Notes under the pieces: generated by a model
The model's database searches: none
What the model saw: the letters and a program-made list of their open reading frames with translations, nothing else
What the model was told of the DNA's origin: nothing
Program-made: the position numbers and the translations under genes
Source: Candidatus Levybacteria bacterium GW2011_GWA1_37_16
Lineage (GTDB): Bacteria > Patescibacteriota > Microgenomatia > Levybacterales > UBA12049
NCBI GenBank assembly: GCA_943357985.1
Contig: CALRGR010000006.1
Location: 1-55,413 of the forward strand
Length of the DNA stretch: 55,413 nt
Reading direction: 5' to 3'
Shown: positions 39,093 through 48,416 of the stretch, one piece after another
Position numbering within the stretch: position 1 is the stretch's first letter
Layout: the number at the start of each line of letters is the position of its first letter

Positions 39093-40256
39093 ATGGACAA
39101 AAGAATACCTCTCCTATATGTAACAGTTTTTATTAATATTTTAGGATTTGGAATGGTATTTCCTCTTTTCCCTCTTTTTGCTGAAACCCTTAAGGCATCG
39201 GTTTTGGATATTGGCCTTTTGGCAGCTTCCTTTTCGTTTGCACAATTTCTTACCTCACCACTCTTAGGCCGGATGTCAGATAGATTTGGCAGAAAGCCCA
39301 TTATCATCTTTTCAATAATAGCCTCTACAATATCTTTTTTTATTGCAGCTTTTGCGCCAAGCCTGACTATTCTATATGTCTCTAGGATAATTCATGGAGT
39401 TGCTTCCGCAGGGATTTTTCCCATAGCGTCTGCTTATATTGCCGATATTACCTCACCTGTAGACAGAGCCAAGTATCTGGGTAAAATTGCAGGAGTGTTC
39501 TCTCTAGGATTTATGTTTGGTCCTGTAATTGGCGGATTTTTGGGAAGCAGCGGCTTCACATTGCCATTTCTTGTAGCTGCTATTGTTTCCTTGCTAAATC
39601 TTGCGTTTATATCTGTAATGTTGCCAGAATCTTTAACTAAGAAAGCAGAAAAAATGGTTTTGAGGGAAGGCCTTTTCAATTTTACACAAGTTTACCATGG
39701 GTTAAGAGGAGATTTTGGAGTTTTATTTTTCCTGCTTTTTTCTTGGGCTTTTTATATTGGAAATTTTCAAGTTGCAATACCTCTTTACATGCAAAAACTT
39801 TTTTCTGCAGGAACCGTAGAAAACGGCATATTTTTTTCCGTAACCGGTGCCGCTGCAACAATTGCACAATGGTTTTTTCTTCCCCTTGTAATTAAAAGGA
39901 TTGGAGAGCTTATGACGATATTAATAGGCATTGGGCTTATGATAGTGGGGCAATTTTTTGCGACTATTTGGGCATCACAAATTCTTTTCTATTCCTTCTT
40001 TATTGTATCTATAATTGGAAGCGGGCTTAGCCGTCCAACAGTGAATGCGGTGTTATCCAAAGCAACACGCACAGGGCAAGGAGCTACAATGGGACTTGCT
40101 TTTTCATTTGAAAGCTTGGGCAGGGTTGTTGGACCACTTATTGCAGGAGTTACAATATCTTCATTTGGACTCCGCTTCCCCTTTTGGGCAACAGTAGTAG
40201 TCCTTACTGTTGGTCTGATTCTCTTCTGGAAAATTGAGATGAAGAAAGACAAATAA
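39093..40256 (+). CDS. Major facilitator superfamily drug/solute exporter
   Basis: I start at ATG 39093 (MDKRIPLLYVTVFINILGFG), 387 residues, because upstream sequence holds the promoter and leader hairpin. The protein has 12 membrane helices, the loop 2-3 motif GRMSDRFGRKPIII (motif A), a motif C-like GPVIGGFLGSSG and a repeated RVVGPLIAGV in the C-half. These are typical of DHA1-type efflux carriers; the substrate is unknown. It converges on the gene at 40259 with two bases between. Confidence 0.87.
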   Translation: MDKRIPLLYVTVFINILGFGMVFPLFPLFAETLKASVLDIGLLAASFSFAQFLTSPLLGRMSDRFGRKPIIIFSIIASTISFFIAAFAPSLTILYVSRIIHGVASAGIFPIASAYIADITSPVDRAKYLGKIAGVFSLGFMFGPVIGGFLGSSGFTLPFLVAAIVSLLNLAFISVMLPESLTKKAEKMVLREGLFNFTQVYHGLRGDFGVLFFLLFSWAFYIGNFQVAIPLYMQKLFSAGTVENGIFFSVTGAAATIAQWFFLPLVIKRIGELMTILIGIGLMIVGQFFATIWASQILFYSFFIVSIIGSGLSRPTVNAVLSKATRTGQGATMGLAFSFESLGRVVGPLIAGVTISSFGLRFPFWATVVVLTVGLILFWKIEMKKDK

Positions 40257-40258
40257 TG

Positions 40259-42703
40259 CTAATTTCTCTTCTGAAAAACCACAAAGTCTCCCCTGCTAAT
40301 TAGCAGTTTGTATCTGCCGTCTTTTTTAAGTTGTTCTACTATTTCTTTTTGAGATGCCAGCGAAGGCTGGGCAAATGGATCATTTAAGAGAAATGCTACT
40401 ATATCGGCGTTCTCAATGCCCTGTGGAATCGTAAAAATATACTGTCTTTTTGATAAATGTGAACCAAGATTATTAGTTGCTGCAACTTTGTATTCTTGCG
40501 GTATCTTTTTTATAAAAGACTGAATTAGCTTTCTGTCAGGAAGTTGTTTCGTAAACATGTCAATGTTTGGGTTTTTAGCTCCAGGCAAAGGTCCAAAGTT
40601 GTGAACAGATATTAAAGTTGAAAAAATGACCAAAAACAAAACTATATTTAACGTCTCTTTCTTAGGAAGCCATTTTGTTAAATTTTTTGCTCCAAATATT
40701 GCGGCAATAAAAACAAAGGGTGTAATAACAGCAGTATATTGATAATAAATTTGATGCAGATTTGTATTATTGCTTAAAAGATTAATACCTAAATCGGGAA
40801 CTGCAAAAATTAAAGCTAGCGGAGATAGAAATGAAATAAATCCAAGAGGAAGAAACGTGTGTAAAAGATATGCAGGCCTATCCCCCGTAGCTATTATTTC
40901 AATAATTTTTCCGGGGGAAAATAAGATGTTTCTTATTACATTAAATGGAGAGTCTCCAAAGTCGGAATAGTAAGAAAGAGCAAAATGGCTCCCTTCCCGA
41001 GCTTGCGGTATTGCTATCCAAATAAGGTAATAGAAAATAAAAAAAGAGACACCCGATACTCCTAGCCCAAACAAAAAATTAAATAGTGTAGTCTTTAATC
41101 TTAGGGGAAATTTTTTCCTTGCAATACCTACTGCTTGGAAAAATAGAATATAGAGTCCAAATACTGCTATAACAAGCCAAACTTGTTCTTTTGTAAGTCC
41201 AGCAAGGATTGCAAAAAATAAAAAATGTAAATATTTTTTTTGAATAAAATAGTAAAAAGCGCCAAGCAATAAAGTGGTGGCAAGAGTTACTGGGTGGAAG
41301 TCATACAAATTTGTAAATTGAAGAGATGGGTTAAGAAGGTATGCAAGAGAAAAAAATGCTGCCGCATTTTTACTATTCAAAATCATTTTGGCAATTTTAA
41401 AAACAAAAACTGCTCCTAGTGCCAGCACTATTGTCTGAAGTCCCAACAGTACTTGCGGATCTGCCCAAATGAGATAAAGTGGTGCTGTAAAGATTAAGAT
41501 GAAGTCTGCGTGTCCGGAAAGCCTTGAAACTATGTTTACGCCGTCGGTTGTTTGGAAAATTCTTCCATTGGCTGTATTCCACACAGTTTGGTCCATATTT
41601 CCAAGATCGAACCTCCCTGTATGAAAATTATCGTAACGCAATAAAGTTGCTGTCGTGAAATAAATTATGTAAATAATAATTGCCACCCCTGTTAAAATTT
41701 CTTGTTTGTGGGTTGAGATAAAGCTTTCCGTCTTTAGGACTAATTCACTTTTAGTTTTATTCAATATGAATGTAAAACCCAGAAAAACAAGTTCGGAAAT
41801 AATAAAAGTTACTCTGGCAAGAATTGCGGAAGCAGAAGCGAGTGGAAGAGGCATAAAAGTTGTAAGTCCATAAATTATTACGCCCTCCCTAACTCCAAGT
41901 CCAATTGGTACCAGAAATGAAAGATAGCCAACAAGGAGGGATAGGACAAAAAAGCCGACAAGCTGCCAAATTAGAACGGGCGTCAGGAAGCTAATGGAAA
42001 TAATTGTTAAGTATGTTCCTAAACCAAAAAAGAAAATACCTATGGAGCTCATTGCTAGAAGATGTAAATTTATAATCGGAGGAAATATTGGTAAGGAATT
42101 TGTTGCATGTTCTAGCACGGATTTTTTAAGAAACGGAATTTTAGTCTTCTCTATGTAAGCCGCCAAGCGTTTTGCAAAAGTAAATATTACGGAAGATATT
42201 ATTGCACCTACAACTAAAATAACAAGAATCAGATTTTTGACCAGAGGATCCATAGAAAAATGATTAATTATAAGGGGTATTGTCAAAAGAGATACTATGA
42301 AACATCCTACCAAAAATGCCTCCGCCTCTATGGCTAAAGAATATGCAACTGCCTTTTTCTTTAGACCATCCTTTGAAAAAGATAGAGTTTTTGATATTAG
42401 TGGCCAGATAAATCCTGGGGCAAATCTTTTTATTTCCGCCATCTCCCAAAGAAAAACTGTTTTTCTAAAAGGTGCCCTGTGTCCCTTTTCTTCAATAATT
42501 TTGTGCCAAAGATATGCGCGGCAAAAAAAATAAATAAGAAAAGAAACGATTGAAAAAAACAATAGTGCAGGATTGATGTGCTCAAAACGGGAGATAATTG
42601 ATTTGTTTTGGATTACAATTCTTCCAATAAACAATACCGCAAGAAGGGAGATTGGCCAGCCTATGAAAAATTTAAAAAATTGAAAAAACTTTTTAAGTGA
42701 CAT
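40259..42703 (-). CDS. Flippase-like (LPG_synthase_TM) domain fused to DUF2079
   Basis: 814 residues with two membrane modules. Residues 1-320 are a UPF0104/LPG-synthase-TM type domain (RAYLWHKIIEEKGHRAPFRK; LVPIGLGVREGVIIYGL), related to the AglD/MprF flippase region. From about 345 a DUF2079 domain begins (TLLRYDNFHTGRFDLGNMDQTVWNTANGRIF; SRLSGHADFILIFTAPLY), with GT-C-like architecture. A lipid-linked sugar might be flipped and used by one polypeptide. It begins eight bases after the MacB-like permease gene and may share its transcript. Confidence 0.82.
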   Translation of the reverse strand: MSLKKFFQFFKFFIGWPISLLAVLFIGRIVIQNKSIISRFEHINPALLFFSIVSFLIYFFCRAYLWHKIIEEKGHRAPFRKTVFLWEMAEIKRFAPGFIWPLISKTLSFSKDGLKKKAVAYSLAIEAEAFLVGCFIVSLLTIPLIINHFSMDPLVKNLILVILVVGAIISSVIFTFAKRLAAYIEKTKIPFLKKSVLEHATNSLPIFPPIINLHLLAMSSIGIFFFGLGTYLTIISISFLTPVLIWQLVGFFVLSLLVGYLSFLVPIGLGVREGVIIYGLTTFMPLPLASASAILARVTFIISELVFLGFTFILNKTKSELVLKTESFISTHKQEILTGVAIIIYIIYFTTATLLRYDNFHTGRFDLGNMDQTVWNTANGRIFQTTDGVNIVSRLSGHADFILIFTAPLYLIWADPQVLLGLQTIVLALGAVFVFKIAKMILNSKNAAAFFSLAYLLNPSLQFTNLYDFHPVTLATTLLLGAFYYFIQKKYLHFLFFAILAGLTKEQVWLVIAVFGLYILFFQAVGIARKKFPLRLKTTLFNFLFGLGVSGVSFFIFYYLIWIAIPQAREGSHFALSYYSDFGDSPFNVIRNILFSPGKIIEIIATGDRPAYLLHTFLPLGFISFLSPLALIFAVPDLGINLLSNNTNLHQIYYQYTAVITPFVFIAAIFGAKNLTKWLPKKETLNIVLFLVIFSTLISVHNFGPLPGAKNPNIDMFTKQLPDRKLIQSFIKKIPQEYKVAATNNLGSHLSKRQYIFTIPQGIENADIVAFLLNDPFAQPSLASQKEIVEQLKKDGRYKLLISRGDFVVFQKRN

Positions 42704-42711
42704 TGGAGATA

Positions 42712-43902
42712 TTATTCATATCTTAGTGCTTCAATTGGCGAAAGTCGAGATGCTCTTATTGCTGGAGCCATTCCAAATACCACACCCACTAATACAGAAA
42801 ATCCAAAAGCAATAAATATTGACCAGGGAGTAACTTGAGAAACAAAAAAGTTAGATAAAATTAAGGATGCTCCTACTCCAAGAGCTATTCCCAAAGAGCC
42901 TCCAGTAAGCGAAAGTATTACAGACTCAAGCAGAAACTGTCTTAATATGTCTGATCTTTTAGCTCCAATTGCTTTCCTAAGTCCTATTTCTTTCGTGCGT
43001 TCTGTTACCGATACAAGCATTATATTCATAATGCCAATGCCGCCAACCAGAAGTGAGATTGCTGCAATTCCCCCAAGAGCAATTGATAAAATATTTGTTA
43101 TATTGTTAATTGTTGAAAGAGTAGATTCTTGAGTTTCAAGCGTAAAGTCATCCTCTGTTAATCTTTTAAGGAGAATTTTGCTAACGTCATTTTTAACAGT
43201 TGCAACTAGTGTAGATTTTTTTGCAGAAACATATATGGTATTCACGTTTGTTATTCCAAATTGTCTTTGGGCAGCAGTAATTGGAATTATAATTGTATTG
43301 TCTTGATCTATTCCAAAAAGTGCTCCTTTTTTAGCAAGAGTTCCAATAATTGTATATTTTTCTCCCGCCACTGAAATTTTTTGTCCTATTGGATTTGTTC
43401 CATTAAATAGATTTGTTACAATAGTTTGTCCTGCAATTGCTACTTTTTCTCCGGAACGCTCTTGGCCTAAAGAAAAAAATATGCCCTTTACTATGTCTGT
43501 TTTTACAACTTGTGGATAATTTGCCGTAGCTCCTAAAATTGAAACTCCTTTATCTGTTTTATTTTTATATTTCAATGCTGCTAATTGTTGTACAACGGCT
43601 CCAATGTCTGCGGAATTTTTAAGTCTTTGTTGTAAGAGCCTTGAGTCTGATAGAAGAAGTTTATTTGAGACAACTCCTCCTGGAGTTCTTGCTCCTCCAA
43701 CTCTTCCTGGAATTACAAAAATTAAATTTGATCCAAGACTTGAAATTTCAGAAGTAATATATGCTTGAAGTCCAGAACCAATTGAGACTAAAAGGATAAC
43801 TGCAAAAACTCCAATTACAATTCCAAGCGTTGTTAGGATAGTTCTTAATTTATTTGCAACGAGTGACCTAAATGATATTTGTATTATTTCTCTTAGATTC
43901 AT
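42712..43902 (-). CDS. MacB/FtsX-type ABC transporter permease
   Basis: 396 residues: an N-terminal helix ([24 protein letters not shown]), a large extracytoplasmic MacB-PCD domain, and three C-terminal helices with [40 protein letters not shown]. With the ATPase and the fusion protein beside it, it forms a MacAB-type exporter of peptides, antibiotics or lipoproteins. It overlaps nothing and is two bases from the ATPase gene. Confidence 0.9.
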   Translation of the reverse strand: MNLREIIQISFRSLVANKLRTILTTLGIVIGVFAVILLVSIGSGLQAYITSEISSLGSNLIFVIPGRVGGARTPGGVVSNKLLLSDSRLLQQRLKNSADIGAVVQQLAALKYKNKTDKGVSILGATANYPQVVKTDIVKGIFFSLGQERSGEKVAIAGQTIVTNLFNGTNPIGQKISVAGEKYTIIGTLAKKGALFGIDQDNTIIIPITAAQRQFGITNVNTIYVSAKKSTLVATVKNDVSKILLKRLTEDDFTLETQESTLSTINNITNILSIALGGIAAISLLVGGIGIMNIMLVSVTERTKEIGLRKAIGAKRSDILRQFLLESVILSLTGGSLGIALGVGASLILSNFFVSQVTPWSIFIAFGFSVLVGVVFGMAPAIRASRLSPIEALRYE

Positions 43903-43904
43903 AG

Positions 43905-44585
43905 TTATTTAACTATTTCTCCATCTCTTATTTTTATTATTTTGTTTGCAGTTTTTGCTATATCTATTTCATGAGTAATTAAAATTATTGTTTTGCCTTG
44001 TCTATTTAGTTCTTTGAAGATTTTCATGACTTCTTCTCCTGACTTTGTGTCTAGATTTCCTGTTGGTTCATCAGCAAGTATTATTTTGGGGCCGTTCATA
44101 AGAGCTCTTGCTATAGCAACACGTTGTTGTTCTCCTCCTGATAATTGATTTGGTCTATTTCCCATTATATTCTCAAGCCCCAATCTCACAAGCAGTTCCT
44201 TTGCTTTGGTTTCTCTTTTACCTGTTTCCATTCCTGCGTACATTCCAGGAAGCATTACATTTTCAAGCGTTGAAAGTCTTGGAAGAAGATTAAATTGCTG
44301 GAAAACAAATCCAATTTCCTCGCTTCTTAGTTTTGCTAAGCTATCCTCCGATAATCCGCTTGTTTGTTTTTCATTTATTTCATAGGTGCCGCTTGTAGGG
44401 GTATCTAAGAGCCCAATAATGTTCATGAGCGTTGATTTGCCGGAGCCTGATGGACCTGTTATTGCATAAAAATCGCCCTCTGCAATTTTTAGTGTAATTC
44501 CTTTTAAAACCGGAGTTACAACATCAATGGTCTTATATTCCTTTTTAATGTGGGCAAGATTAATTACCGCTTTTTGCGTTTTCAT
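43905..44585 (-). CDS. MacB/LolD-type ABC transporter ATPase
   Basis: The 226-residue ATPase has Walker A ([15 protein letters not shown]), Q-loop ([19 protein letters not shown]), ABC signature ([17 protein letters not shown]), Walker B ([13 protein letters not shown]) and the H-loop ([11 protein letters not shown]). Its GPSGSGKST and FVFQQFNLL context match the LolD/MacB branch. It lies three bases after the adaptor gene in a three-gene operon. Confidence 0.94.
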   Translation of the reverse strand: MKTQKAVINLAHIKKEYKTIDVVTPVLKGITLKIAEGDFYAITGPSGSGKSTLMNIIGLLDTPTSGTYEINEKQTSGLSEDSLAKLRSEEIGFVFQQFNLLPRLSTLENVMLPGMYAGMETGKRETKAKELLVRLGLENIMGNRPNQLSGGEQQRVAIARALMNGPKIILADEPTGNLDTKSGEEVMKIFKELNRQGKTIILITHEIDIAKTANKIIKIRDGEIVK

Positions 44586-44588
44586 TTA

Positions 44589-45632
44589 TTACTTTTTTGG
44601 TAATTGTGAGGGTTGAAGTATTACGATGTCCCCTTCTGATAATCCACTTACTATCTGACTGTCTGAATCATTTTTAAATCCTAGCTTTACAGTTTTTTTA
44701 ACTATGCCAGAAGAAGTTTTTACATAAACGCTGTTTCCATCTATTGCAAAATTTGAAACAGTTAATATATTTTTCTTTTCCGCAAGAATAATTTCTGCGT
44801 CTGCATTCATGCCAATTCTGTATAGCTTGTCTGCATTGTCTAATAAATCTGTTTTGATTGTATATGCATTTCCGCCTGTTGATGTTGTATGGCTTGAGAA
44901 ATCAATACTTGAAACAGTTAGGGTGATAGTATCGTTTGGGAAAGAATCCAAAACGATTCTTACTTGTTGTCCTATTTTAATTTTAGATACGTCTGCTTCA
45001 TCTACATCCATTTTAAATAACAAATTTTTGCTATCTGCAACTTGATATGTTGTGGTAGTTGAAACATCAGCTCCCGGAATTATTGCGTCCGCTCTTATTA
45101 TGGAGCCGTTTAATGGGCTTACTAGGCTTGAGTCTGCAAGTTGCTTTCTAGCTATTATATAATCGTCGTAAGCGTTGTTTTGAGTTGCTTCTGCGGCGGT
45201 TTGTGTTACTTTTTGAGCAAAAGTTAAATCGGTTGCTCTTTTTGTTTGATCATAGACTTGCTCAACAACTGCTTTTGCTGCATTAAAATCTTGCCATGCT
45301 TGTCTAAGATTTGCCTGGAGTTTTGTTGAATCAATAGATGCAATTATTTGTCCCTTGTAAACGCTCTCGCCAACCCTTGCTCCAACATATGTTAGCTGTC
45401 CTAACGTTTGGAAAGTTAAGCTAGCAGAACTTGTTGAATCAACACTCCCTGTTACGGAAACGCTTTGAATAATATCTGAATATTTAATGGTTTGAGTTTC
45501 TAGAACTGCGGCTGGTTTTGGTTTTATAACAAACCCAATAACAACAATAACAATAATTAAAACCGCAGAAATTATTTTGTGATCCTTAATAAAGGAAAGT
45601 GGTTTTTTAAATAAGTTTTTTATTTTTTTCAT
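44589..45632 (-). CDS. MacA/HlyD-like membrane fusion protein
   Basis: I start at ATG 45632 (MKKIKNLFKKPLSFIKDH), 347 residues, since the ORF extension crosses a tRNA fragment. A single signal anchor (IISAVLIIVIVVIGFVI) is followed by a biotinyl-lipoyl-like hairpin (VSVTGSVDSTSSASLTF; ASIDSTKLQANLRQAWQDFNAAKAVVEQ), a beta-barrel (KIKIGQQVRIVLDSFPNDTITLTV) and a membrane-proximal domain. It links the ABC exporter to the exterior. Its upstream region is the scar of the tRNA-Arg island. Confidence 0.9.
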   Translation of the reverse strand: MKKIKNLFKKPLSFIKDHKIISAVLIIVIVVIGFVIKPKPAAVLETQTIKYSDIIQSVSVTGSVDSTSSASLTFQTLGQLTYVGARVGESVYKGQIIASIDSTKLQANLRQAWQDFNAAKAVVEQVYDQTKRATDLTFAQKVTQTAAEATQNNAYDDYIIARKQLADSSLVSPLNGSIIRADAIIPGADVSTTTTYQVADSKNLLFKMDVDEADVSKIKIGQQVRIVLDSFPNDTITLTVSSIDFSSHTTSTGGNAYTIKTDLLDNADKLYRIGMNADAEIILAEKKNILTVSNFAIDGNSVYVKTSSGIVKKTVKLGFKNDSDSQIVSGLSEGDIVILQPSQLPKK

Positions 45633-45639
45633 TTTGTTT

Positions 45640-45664
45640 GTGCGCCTGAAGGGAATCGAACCCC
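45640..45664 (-). repeat. Partial tRNA-Arg 3' end (attachment-site-like direct repeat)
   Basis: The 25 bases match the T-arm and acceptor end of tRNA-Arg(TCG) (47138-47162) at all but two positions, in the same orientation. No D-arm or anticodon arm precedes it, so it is a fragment. It bounds the caspase-like gene on the far side of the tRNA. Confidence 0.8.
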
Positions 45665-45675
45665 TGCCTGCAATT

Positions 45676-47118
45676 TTAAGTTTGGACATTGGGGTCAATA
45701 GGTCTACCCTTAATGAAGGTGATAGTTTTAGCTCCAGGGAATTTTACTTTAAAAAATAATTTGCCACCTTCTTCAGTTATTTTGAACGATGAACTACCGG
45801 CAGTATCTTCACTTGGAGCGATAATTGTCCCATAGCTTTCAGATATGAGACTGGCAATTCCTTTTTCGCTTTTTCCCGTACTGCATGAAATCAAAACAAT
45901 AGTGGGGTTATCAGTGAAATAACCAGAGTACTTTGCCATACGTTCTCTTTTAAAAACACTGTCAATAAAAAATTCAGGGTAGCTTAATCTTTGTTCGGAA
46001 GAGTCGTCCTTACCAAATTCTATAGTGTTTTTATCTCCATGTCCTCCTACAATTGCAAATGAAATTTTATGACTGTCTCCATATTTCCTAGACAATTTAT
46101 GTAGTCGTTTAACAATATCTAACTTACCATTTGTTTCAACCACCCGTAGCGAATACTTCCCTTTTAATTGTTTCCGCAGACTATTCAGTCCTTTTCTGGT
46201 CTCATAAAATGCTCCGTTATGATCAAAAGAGTTAAATAGAATTACTCCGTATGGGAGATCTGTTTTGTCTACTTCATCGTACTGGGCTATCAGCATTTCT
46301 TCAGGATAACGTGCAAAGTTGCATATTCCAAATTGTTTATTTAAAAGAGTGCCAATTCCTGGCCTTTTTTTTTCAAGACTAACCAAAGCATTAAGATTTT
46401 CACTCACAACGAATACACCAGGAGAAGAGTCAAGCCATCTATCAATCAACTCGCTAGAATCAATGCCTAAATTATTTAGCTTATCTCTAATAAATCTAAT
46501 GGCTATCTCCTGTCCATGTCCTTTATGGTAAAAAGCAACACTTAGATAGTGATCCATCATTTGAGTTAATGCTTCGTCTGCTTTTCCTGCAGTATCTTTA
46601 TCATCCGATGAACCTGCCATTTCCAAAGCAGCAAAAGTAACAATTGGACTCACGCCAGATTCCAAATAATTAAGTTTTAGAAGATTAAGATTCCGTACGA
46701 AAATTTCGGTTGCTTTTCTTTTATCCCTACCTTGTCCAAATGCTACGATAGCTTCGGCACACTGGTTTCGTGTTTTCAAAGTGTCCTTACCTACGGGATT
46801 AGATAAATGCGATTCAATTACATCTAGATTTTCTTCTACTAAATCCAACCCTAATAGGACTGAAGATTCCATTTTTGAATTTCTTTCTAAAATGTTAATA
46901 ACCTCAATGGCAGAATTAAAGTAATCATCTGTTCTCAAAGCTTGCGACAATAAACTTTTCTTGGAAGAGAAAGCAATATAAAGCCTTTCCGGATCCGGAC
47001 TACGGAGTGCGTTGCTGTGTAACTCGCTACTGAGTTCTTCAAATTCTGCTTCTGTAAAATTACTTACTGGTCCTTGCTGACCTGGAATACCATTTCCTTC
47101 ACCTTTAATCTCTGTCAT
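45676..47118 (-). CDS. Caspase-like (clan CD) protein on a tRNA-Arg island
   Basis: The 480-residue protein has a long helical N-terminal part (residues 1-260, HEAT-like in pattern) and a C-terminal alpha/beta domain. This domain shows YGVILFNSFDHNGAFYETRKG, then His360 in FAIVGGHGDKNTIEFG and Cys412 in TIVLISCSTGKSEKGIASLIS. A His-Gly after one hydrophobic strand and a Cys after the next is the dyad of clan CD peptidases (caspase, CHAT, gingipain). No signal peptide is seen, so it probably acts in the cytoplasm. It is the only gene between tRNA-Arg and a copy of its 3' end. Confidence 0.65.
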   Translation of the reverse strand: MTEIKGEGNGIPGQQGPVSNFTEAEFEELSSELHSNALRSPDPERLYIAFSSKKSLLSQALRTDDYFNSAIEVINILERNSKMESSVLLGLDLVEENLDVIESHLSNPVGKDTLKTRNQCAEAIVAFGQGRDKRKATEIFVRNLNLLKLNYLESGVSPIVTFAALEMAGSSDDKDTAGKADEALTQMMDHYLSVAFYHKGHGQEIAIRFIRDKLNNLGIDSSELIDRWLDSSPGVFVVSENLNALVSLEKKRPGIGTLLNKQFGICNFARYPEEMLIAQYDEVDKTDLPYGVILFNSFDHNGAFYETRKGLNSLRKQLKGKYSLRVVETNGKLDIVKRLHKLSRKYGDSHKISFAIVGGHGDKNTIEFGKDDSSEQRLSYPEFFIDSVFKRERMAKYSGYFTDNPTIVLISCSTGKSEKGIASLISESYGTIIAPSEDTAGSSSFKITEEGGKLFFKVKFPGAKTITFIKGRPIDPNVQT

Positions 47119-47138
47119 ATATAATTTTCCTATTCTAG

Positions 47139-47211
47139 TGCGCCTGAAGGGATTTGAACCCCCAACCCCTTCGTCCGAAGCGAAGTGCTCTATCCATTGA
47201 GCTACAGGCGC
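47139..47211 (-). tRNA. tRNA-Arg(TCG)
   Basis: Acceptor GCGCCTG/CAGGCGC with A73, D stem GCTC/GAGC, anticodon loop CTTCGGA, T-loop TTCAAAT. Its 3' part is repeated at 45640-45664. Confidence 0.95.
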
Positions 47212-47223
47212 AAGCGAAGCTTA

Positions 47224-47252
47224 TTGCCTCGATTTACTACTTATAGTATACT
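47224..47252 (+). promoter_or_regulatory. Promoter of tRNA-Lys
   Basis: TTGCCT (47224-47229), a 17-base spacer and TATACT (47247-47252), about 12 bases before the mature tRNA. Confidence 0.7.
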
Positions 47253-47264
47253 AAATTTCATAAT

Positions 47265-47337
47265 GGGCCGCTAGCTCAACTGGCAGAGCAATTCCCTCTT
47301 AAGGAATCGGTTCGGGGTCCGACTCCCCGGCGGCTCA
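47265..47337 (+). tRNA. tRNA-Lys(CTT)
   Basis: Acceptor GGGCCGC/GCGGCTC (one G-U) with A73, anticodon loop CTCTTAA. The T-loop is TCCGACT, with C at position 55 instead of the usual T. Confidence 0.93.
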
Positions 47338-47343
47338 CAGGAA

Positions 47344-48384
47344 TTAGCTGGTTATTTTGGAGAGATAGGGAATTTTGTGAACGACGTAGGCAATAATAAA
47401 GGATACTCCAGCAACAGACAAAAAGAATATAGGGTCAAACCATACCTGCCTGATTATCTGAGGGTCTGCTTGAAAAAAATGCACTCCAAATTTATACCAA
47501 ATAAATTCAAGCACTATTACGTGTATAAAGAAAACGAAAAATGATAATCTGGCCACAGTTTTAATTAAATTTAAATGCGGTAGGGCTTTATTAAATAAAT
47601 AATAAAGAATACTTCCTAAAACCGCCGTATATAAAAGTACGCTTGGCCTCCATTGAGAATAGAATTTTAAATAGTTGCTCGTTTTTAAATATCCACTTTG
47701 TCCCTCCATAAAGACGTATCCTGCAAGAAGGAAAGTAATAGCCAATAGCATAATCTTCCATTTTTTAATAAAGACAAGAATTATGTTCTGATGGTGCGAA
47801 GCTAAAGCTCCTAAGAGAAATATGTAAAAGTTAAGCATGGCGATAGTTACGGGATAAAAAAATGGAAGGGAATGAATGTAATAGTCTTGGTACAGAATGT
47901 AGACCTGAATTACGCCAAGAAGAAGTAGCACCCACTTGTCTGTAAGTATTTTGTAAAAAATATGGAAAAGCGGAAAGGCTATGTATAAAACTAGAAGTGA
48001 TGGGATAAAATATAATTGGTAAGACGCGCTCCCAAGACCCAGAGTAGTAAGGAAGTTTATATTGTGCTTGGTATATACAAAAAAATAATAAATAAAGCTC
48101 CAGAAAACATAAGGAATTAAAATTCTACCTAATCTCTTTTTAAGATACACAAAGTAGCTTATGTTGGCGGAGTAGTTTAGCTCAAGAACAAATCCTGAAA
48201 TCATAAAAAATAAAGGAACAGCAAAGCGACTAATTTGGTTTAGAAAAAGTGTCCATGGTACTTTTGTTATATCAAGGTGATTTGCCTCAAGAGTTCTGGT
48301 AGTCGTATGAATAAGAACAACTGCCAAAATTGAAATAAAACGTAAAATATCAATTGCTGGATTATATTGTTTTTGCTCCATCAT
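47344..48384 (-). CDS. Acyltransferase family 3 membrane protein
   Basis: 346 residues with about ten membrane helices. The N-terminus matches the acyltransferase-3 domain: IDILRFISILAVVLIHTTTR with the catalytic His, then RFAVPLFFMISGFVLELNY and KKRLGRILIPYVFWSFIYY. Members O-acetylate or O-acylate exported polysaccharides. It lies near no polysaccharide genes but could modify the glycan made by the block at 26130-31541. Confidence 0.87.
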   Translation of the reverse strand: MMEQKQYNPAIDILRFISILAVVLIHTTTRTLEANHLDITKVPWTLFLNQISRFAVPLFFMISGFVLELNYSANISYFVYLKKRLGRILIPYVFWSFIYYFFVYTKHNINFLTTLGLGSASYQLYFIPSLLVLYIAFPLFHIFYKILTDKWVLLLLGVIQVYILYQDYYIHSLPFFYPVTIAMLNFYIFLLGALASHHQNIILVFIKKWKIMLLAITFLLAGYVFMEGQSGYLKTSNYLKFYSQWRPSVLLYTAVLGSILYYLFNKALPHLNLIKTVARLSFFVFFIHVIVLEFIWYKFGVHFFQADPQIIRQVWFDPIFFLSVAGVSFIIAYVVHKIPYLSKITS

Positions 48385-48416
48385 TAAATTCTATCAGGTA
48401 GTAATTTAAAAATAAA

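Noticed and set aside
45640-45664. A complete second tRNA-Arg
   Set aside because: Only the T-arm and acceptor 3' strand remain; no D-arm or anticodon arm precedes them.
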